64,000 bases of DNA, from positions 13,174,471 to 13,238,470 of the forward strand of contig NC_084819.1 in assembly GCF_963583255.1 (NCBI RefSeq). The letters are read 5' to 3'. The notes under the pieces are model-generated. The model saw only the letters and a program-made list of their open reading frames with translations. It did no database searches and was not told the origin of the DNA. Source of the stretch: Pyrus communis (lineage: Eukaryota > Streptophyta > Magnoliopsida > Rosales > Rosaceae). Below are positions 59,355 through 64,000 of this stretch, piece after piece. Numbering within the stretch: the first letter of the stretch is position 1; the number at the start of each line of letters is the position of its first letter. The position numbers and the translations under genes were made by a program.

Positions 59355-60661
59355 ATGACCACTGGTGCAGGTACGAATTGGTTGCTTATTGAAGATGTTG
59401 CGTTGTGTACTAGCTGGGTTGAAGTTACTCATAGTTCCCTTACGGGTAATGAGATGCAGTTGCGAGAAATGTGGAGTCTTATTCATACCAATTTTCTTGA
59501 GAAAATTGGTGGGAAAAGAACCAAAGAATCGATGTCCAGTCGTTGGAAATTACTTAGCCAATCGTTTAGTACGTGGAGAGACGCCTTGGCACAAGCTAGT
59601 AGTAATATTCGAAGTGGGGAAAATTACTCGGATCAGGTAACAATATATTATTTATTTGATACCCAAATTTACATTATAATTATTTGTTTGTATTATTTAT
59701 TTGTTACGTACATAATTTATTATTTATTGTTTGTATTATTTATTTGTTACGTACAAAATTTATTATTTATTGTTTGTATTATTTATTTGTTACCGTCATA
59801 ATTTATTATTTATTGTTTGTATTATTTATTTGTTATTTATTATTTATTATTTGTATTATTTATTTGTTACCTACATAATTTATTATTTATGGTTTGTATT
59901 ATTTATTTGTTTGTATTATTTATTTGTTACTTATTTTCATTATAATTATTTATTTGTTACTTATTTTTATTGTGTAGGAACTTCAAGCACAAGCTTGGTA
60001 CGCTGCCAAAACCAAAAGCAAAAATAAATCATTCAACCGGTGGGAATGTTGGAATATTGTCAAAGATTGTCCTAAATTTAGAGTTGTGCCAGTCGGTCCA
60101 GAAGTGCACATGAATAGCACCCCTCTACACTCTACACCCGATCATGTTCATGAAGATGATGCAGAAGAAGTGCCCGAAACGCCCCTCCCTGAACAAGCGT
60201 CGGGTTCGACCCGTTTTCCAATTAGGCCTCAAGGTAAGAAGGCTTCAAAGAGAAAAGGGAGTGCTTCCAAGAACGATTATGCAAAGTTCATGGAAGAACT
60301 TACTCGCCAAGGTGAATTGACTTTGGCGAGGGAACTGGCGAAAGATGAGGCTGATAAGGCTAGAGAGGCATCAAAAGCAGCAGCTGTTGAGAGATAATTT
60401 TATGCTAATGAGAGAGAAAAAGAGCTACTTAGGCAAGAAAGGGAACATGTTAGAGAAGAAAGACGGGCTCAACAAGATCGTGAGATTATGAACATGTCTT
60501 TAGAAGGGAAGTCTCCAAATTCTAAATTTTTTTGGAAGTCAGAGAAAGCGGACGTGGTGCGAAGGAGGCGTGCAAGAGAAACAATAGCAAGCCAAGGTGG
60601 TTCTAGCACCGCAAGAGAAGATCATCCTAGCACCACAAATTGGTTAAGTGATGATGAATAG
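59355..60661 (+). pseudogene. Harbinger ORF1 (Myb/SANT-like DNA-binding partner), one nonsense codon
   Basis: Exon 1 59355-59636 begins MTTGAGTNWLLIEDVALCTS and continues through SSRWKLLSQSFSTWRDALAQ. The intron 59637-59977 (GT-AG) is filled with TTTATTTGTTACGTA-type repeats. Exon 2 starts at 59978 with QAQAWYAAKTKSKNKSFNRW, then the ECWNIVKDCPKF block. The C-terminal part is a charged coiled region (MEELTRQGELTLARELAKDE). A TAA at 60395-60397 interrupts it; the same frame then continues as YANEREKELLRQEREHVREE to TTNWLSDDE and a final TAG at 60659-60661. In this superfamily ORF1 binds DNA and assists the transposase. An alternative upstream ATG at 59319 is less likely. Confidence 0.8.
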
Positions 60662-61412
60662 AGTACTTTTTGTAATCGGAACCCATAATTTTCCAATCAC
60701 TTTGGGTTGTAATTTATTATTTATTGTTTGTATTATTTATGTTGTTTCCAATTTCTTGAATATTTATTCAAATTAATTTGGTAAGTTATTTATACTAAGA
60801 ATTACCCTCTGCCTCCTTGCTTTCCTCACGACATAAAAATTATTAACAAACCCTCTGCCTCCTTGGTAAGTTATTAACAAACCCTCTACCTCCTTGTATA
60901 AAATAATTAAAAGTCCATGACCATGACCATCGTTCTAATTAAAAGTCCTTGTATAAAATAATTAAAAGTCCATCGTTCTAATTAAAAGTCCTTGTATAAA
61001 ATAATTAAAAGTCCATCGTTCTAATTAAAAGTCCTTTACATAGATTAAAACCCACACGAAGTGTGACTCTGTTTTCTTCTTATAAATTACATATACTAAG
61101 AATTACATAAACATAAACATAAAAAAAATACATATGCTAAGAATTACATAAACATAAACATAAACATACTAAGAATTACATAAACATAAACATAAAAAAA
61201 TTACATAAACATAAACATAAACATACTAAGAATTACATATACTAAGAATTACATAAATATAAACATAAAAAAATTACATAAACATAAACATAAACATACT
61301 AAGAATTACATAAATATAAACATAAAAAAATTACATAAACATATCAAATAATAAAACACACCAAATAAAATAACATAAACATACCAAATTCAAAAAAACA
61401 CACTAAATGAAC
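60662..61412. other. Intergenic spacer of the Harbinger element with tandem repeats
   Basis: Repeats of TATAAAATAATTAAAAGTCC (60895-61035) and of CATAAACATAAACATA/ACTAAGAATTACATA (61085-61400). No gene. Confidence 0.8.
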
Positions 61413-62825
61413 TTAATTATCTTCAGCTTGTTTCAATGCCCACTGGTGCTCTATCAAGTCAATTTGTCGGGCATTGTGCATGTCTGGCATTTGAAATGCA
61501 GTATATCGTTGAATGAGCCTTTCATTGTAACGTCCATCCCTTTGTAATGGCTCATGTTGCACGGGCTCATCGGTGGCATCATGAGCACAATATATACGTG
61601 TTCTTGAATTGTTCATCGGGTCTGGCTCATATTCATCAACAGCTTCATAATCGTACTTATCTTCCACAATCATGTTGTGAAGAATGATGCACGTCATCAT
61701 GATGGATCAAAGCGACTCTACATCAAACAATCTGGCAGCACCCCTGACGATCGCCCAGCGAGCTTGGAGGATACCGAAACAACGCTCCACATCCTTCCTG
61801 CACCCCTCTTGACAGCTTGCAAAGTGTTTTTCCTTTGCACTCCGCGGACGTGGCACTGTTTTGACAAATGTTGACCATCGCGGGTAAATGCCGTCAGCTA
61901 GGTAGTATGGCCCGTCATACATACGTCCGTTGACCTCATACGTAACTTTTGGTGCCTTTCCTTGCAGGACATCATTGAACACTGGGGATTGGGCAAGGAC
62001 GTTGATGTCATTTTAAGCTCCCGGGACCCCGAAAAAGGCGTGCCAAATCCATGTATCAAAAGATGCCACCACCTCCAGAATGATACTTTTTGCTCATTTT
62101 CTGTCCCCGTAAGCGCCTTGCCATGCACTTGGACAGTTTTTCCACGTCCAGTGCATACAATCAATGCTTCCAATCATCCCAGGAAAGCCACGCATCTCCG
62201 CCTTCTTCAACAGCCGCTCCAAGTCCATGTGTGTAGGTTTGCGGAGGTACTCAGCGGTGTAGATAGATTCGATTGCTCTGCAAAACCTCATCAGGGACTC
62301 AAGAATGGTTGATTGCCCCATCCTCGTTATCTCATCCACTTGGTCTGCAGATGCTCCATATGCAAGCATCCGCAAGGCAGCAGTAATTTTTTGCTTAGGC
62401 AGTAGACCCATAGCACCAAAACCATCATTTTTTTGCACAAAATAAGAATCATGGTTGCAAACAGCAATCATGATTTTGTTGAACAAATGTCGTTCCATTC
62501 TAAAACGACGTCTAAAGTACGTATCAGGGAATGCACTATTAGGAACAAAATAATCATCCAAGAGTTCCATACCTCGTCGTTGCCTGCTTCTATCAAGGTT
62601 TCCGGAACGGCTGGGCCTGCAGATCTGAGCCGCAGCTTGGATGACTCGACGGGAATGTGAGGCTCTGCCCTTTCTTACTTCGTCATCTCTCATTTGACGC
62701 TCCTCATCCTCTTCCCTCTCATTTCTTACCCCCCGGTGATTGAACATTGCTTCTGATTCGTTAAACAATTCTTCCTCTTCCTGATTGAATTCCCACATCA
62801 TCCTTGAGGAAGAAGAAGAAGACAT
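61413..62825 (-). pseudogene. Harbinger DDE transposase, three nonsense codons
   Basis: The start ATG at 62825 (MSSSSSSRMMWEF) is preferred because it lies next to the conserved acidic N-terminus. The helix-turn-helix region includes FRRRFRMERHLFNKIMIAVC and KQKITAALRMLAYGASADQV. The DDE core has MIGSIDCMHWTWKNCP (first D), the VPG(A)-ND segment near 62010-62025 (second D) and CRKDVERCFGILQARWAIV (E). The C-terminus TCIILHNMIVEDKYDYEAVD leads to the stop at 61413. In-frame stops lie at 62094-62096, 62013-62015 and 61707-61709; the frame is otherwise continuous. It belongs to the plant transposon protein/PIF family. Inactive as it stands. Confidence 0.85.
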
Positions 62826-63471
62826 TGAAAGAAAGAAACAGAAACTATGAATAATGATACAAATTTTTGTGAATAAGGAAGCATAAACTATGAATAATGA
62901 TAGAGATCTTGAGAATTTTGGTGTGAGATTTGTGAGGATGGATGGTGGATTATATAGAGGATTCAAAAAGGATTAGGTTGTGCATAATGCCACGTGGCAT
63001 GCCGTCATTCGTTACAAATCTGATGGAAATCTATCCTCAAAGATTGTGAACAGATTATGACACGTGGCATGCCGTCATTCGTTAAAAATCTAATGGAAAT
63101 CTATCCTCAAAGATTGTGAACAGATTATGACACGTGGTGCGACGTGATTGGTTAATAATCTTATCAGAAATCCATCACCAATAATTGTATTATTTTGTAT
63201 TATTTAATAATACTTCGGATAATGACACGTGGCGCAACGAGAACGATTAAAAATCTTATCCGATATTACAATTAAAATTATTTTGTATTATTTTATAAAT
63301 AAAAAAAATACTAATATTTTATTGCCTATTGCCAGGGCTATTGAAGTGTAACGGTGGAGATGCAAATTCTATTGCCATGGCTACTTACTGTTCATTAAAG
63401 GCAATTACTGTTCATTAGGTGGATTGAATAGTGTACTGCCAGGGGGGAGGGCTCCAACGCTGGAGTTGCTC
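62826..63471. repeat. Harbinger right subterminal region with about 70-bp tandem repeats
   Basis: GACACGTGGCATGCCGTCAT-type units occur at about 62991 and 63060, with diverged ones at about 63129 and 63224. The first two are nearly identical over about 70 bp. Each contains an ACACGTGGC core. Subterminal repeats of this kind may bind ORF1 or transposase. Confidence 0.7.
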
Positions 63472-64000
63472 TGAATGCTACATGAAGTTACCAAAAGAAA
63501 AAGGAGAGAAATCAAACTTGGTGGGGGGAAAAAAAGGACGAGGAGACACTTGTGATGACTTTTCATGCGTTGACATAGACTGATCAGGAGATACTGTATA
63601 TGGACACCGGTTGCAGCAATCACATGAGTGGATGTAAGTCTTTCCCTTTTAATTTGGATGAAAGCTTTCGCTGTGGTAAGTTTTAATGATAAATCAACTG
63701 TAAAAGTGATGGGTAAAGGAGATATTCAATGAGGACAAAAATTTGTTTGTTGAAACTTATTTCGAACATCTTTTATATCTCTGATTTGAAGACAAATTTA
63801 TTTGAGTGCTTGTCAATTACAAGATAAATGATACATGATTAGAGTCTTTAAAGGGGAGTGTGAAGTACAATCCAAAAAAAGGCTCCACCATCAAATCCGT
63901 CTAAAATCTATTAAATTTCTTGATGTAGCACATGTGATATTCACTTTACGAGAGATACAAATTCAACCCTTTATGCCTAGAGATGTTCCAAATACCAATT
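63472..64000 (+). pseudogene. Copia gag-protease fragment (right of the Harbinger insertion)
   Basis: Resumes the zinc knuckle with ECYMKLPKEKGEKSNLVGGK. It then reaches the protease active site YMDTGCSNHMSGCKSFPFNL (DTG at about 63600), with stops near 63690, 63735, 63750 and later. Runs off the window end. Confidence 0.8.

Larger units (their letters stand above)
58584..63471. mobile_element. Complete two-gene PIF/Harbinger DNA transposon
   Basis: TGA at 58581-58583 and 63472-63474 is the 3-bp target duplication. The ends are GAGCATTCCCACCGTTGG and, inverted, GAGCAACTCCAGCGTTGG. The element is 4888 bp and carries convergent genes: a Myb/SANT-NAM-like ORF1 (plus) and a DDE transposase (minus). 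It has inserted into the zinc-knuckle codons of a copia gag gene. Both genes have nonsense codons but no frameshift, so it was active fairly recently. Confidence 0.9.

Overview
This is a stretch of plant nuclear genome. It has AT-rich intergenic DNA, GT-AG introns, remnants of plant gene families (cyclic nucleotide-gated channel, PPR, NETWORKED, Aux/IAA, HMG-CoA reductase, serine decarboxylase), and a very high load of nested plant transposable elements. The repeats and gene fragments suit a woody dicot, perhaps Rosaceae of the apple/pear type, but the sequence alone does not fix the species. No bacterial genes, CRISPR arrays or complete tRNA/rRNA genes were seen.

Layout. 1-5080: the end of a gypsy-type LTR (1-1920) next to a decayed copia element (integrase tail, RT, RNase H, 3' LTR). 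6114-7021: a broken Myb/SANT-like gene (minus). 7587-8958: intron-bearing fragments of a PPR gene and of a NET1 (actin-binding) gene. 9264-9371: a 5S rRNA-derived fragment fused to a LINE/SINE-like tail. 9535-11690: two Helitron-like 3' ends. 11691-14690: a shattered CNGC locus carrying an LTR fragment. 15825-20086: a solo LTR with its own TCGAA target duplication and another solo LTR nested inside. 21002-30316: a complete non-autonomous Athila-like LTR retrotransposon (ATTAG duplication, LTRs almost identical). 31565-47410: a complete 15.8 kb Tat-lineage Ty3/gypsy element (CAGCT duplication), coding on the minus strand, inserted beside a first exon that looks like mitochondrial complex I NDUFS8. 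48115-50798: the best host gene of the window, a six-exon CNGC channel gene (minus) with an open spliced frame of about 614 residues. 52000-52880: a decayed CNGC copy. 54259-55780: a Pack-MULE-like element with 9-bp duplication. 57090-57990: a 34-bp minisatellite. 58584-63471: a complete PIF/Harbinger element with both genes, inserted into a copia gag gene that continues to the window end.

How the parts relate. Three CNGC copies (about 11.7-14.7, 48.1-51.8 and 52.0-54.1 kb) share gene body and upstream sequence. They look like a tandem array pulled apart and degraded by repeat insertions. The most striking part is the 3' region of the Tat element. Between the integrase and the 3' LTR it carries (a) an antisense ORF for a coiled-coil protein with an EAR-like LxLxL N-terminus and (b) a 2.4 kb patchwork of fragments of at least five host genes (PB1-domain protein, a membrane protein, serine decarboxylase, Aux/IAA, HMG-CoA reductase), all in the orientation of gag-pol. 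The antisense ORF and its upstream region occur again, also antisense to gag, inside the Athila-like element. An LTR element of another lineage has therefore picked up the Tat accessory module.
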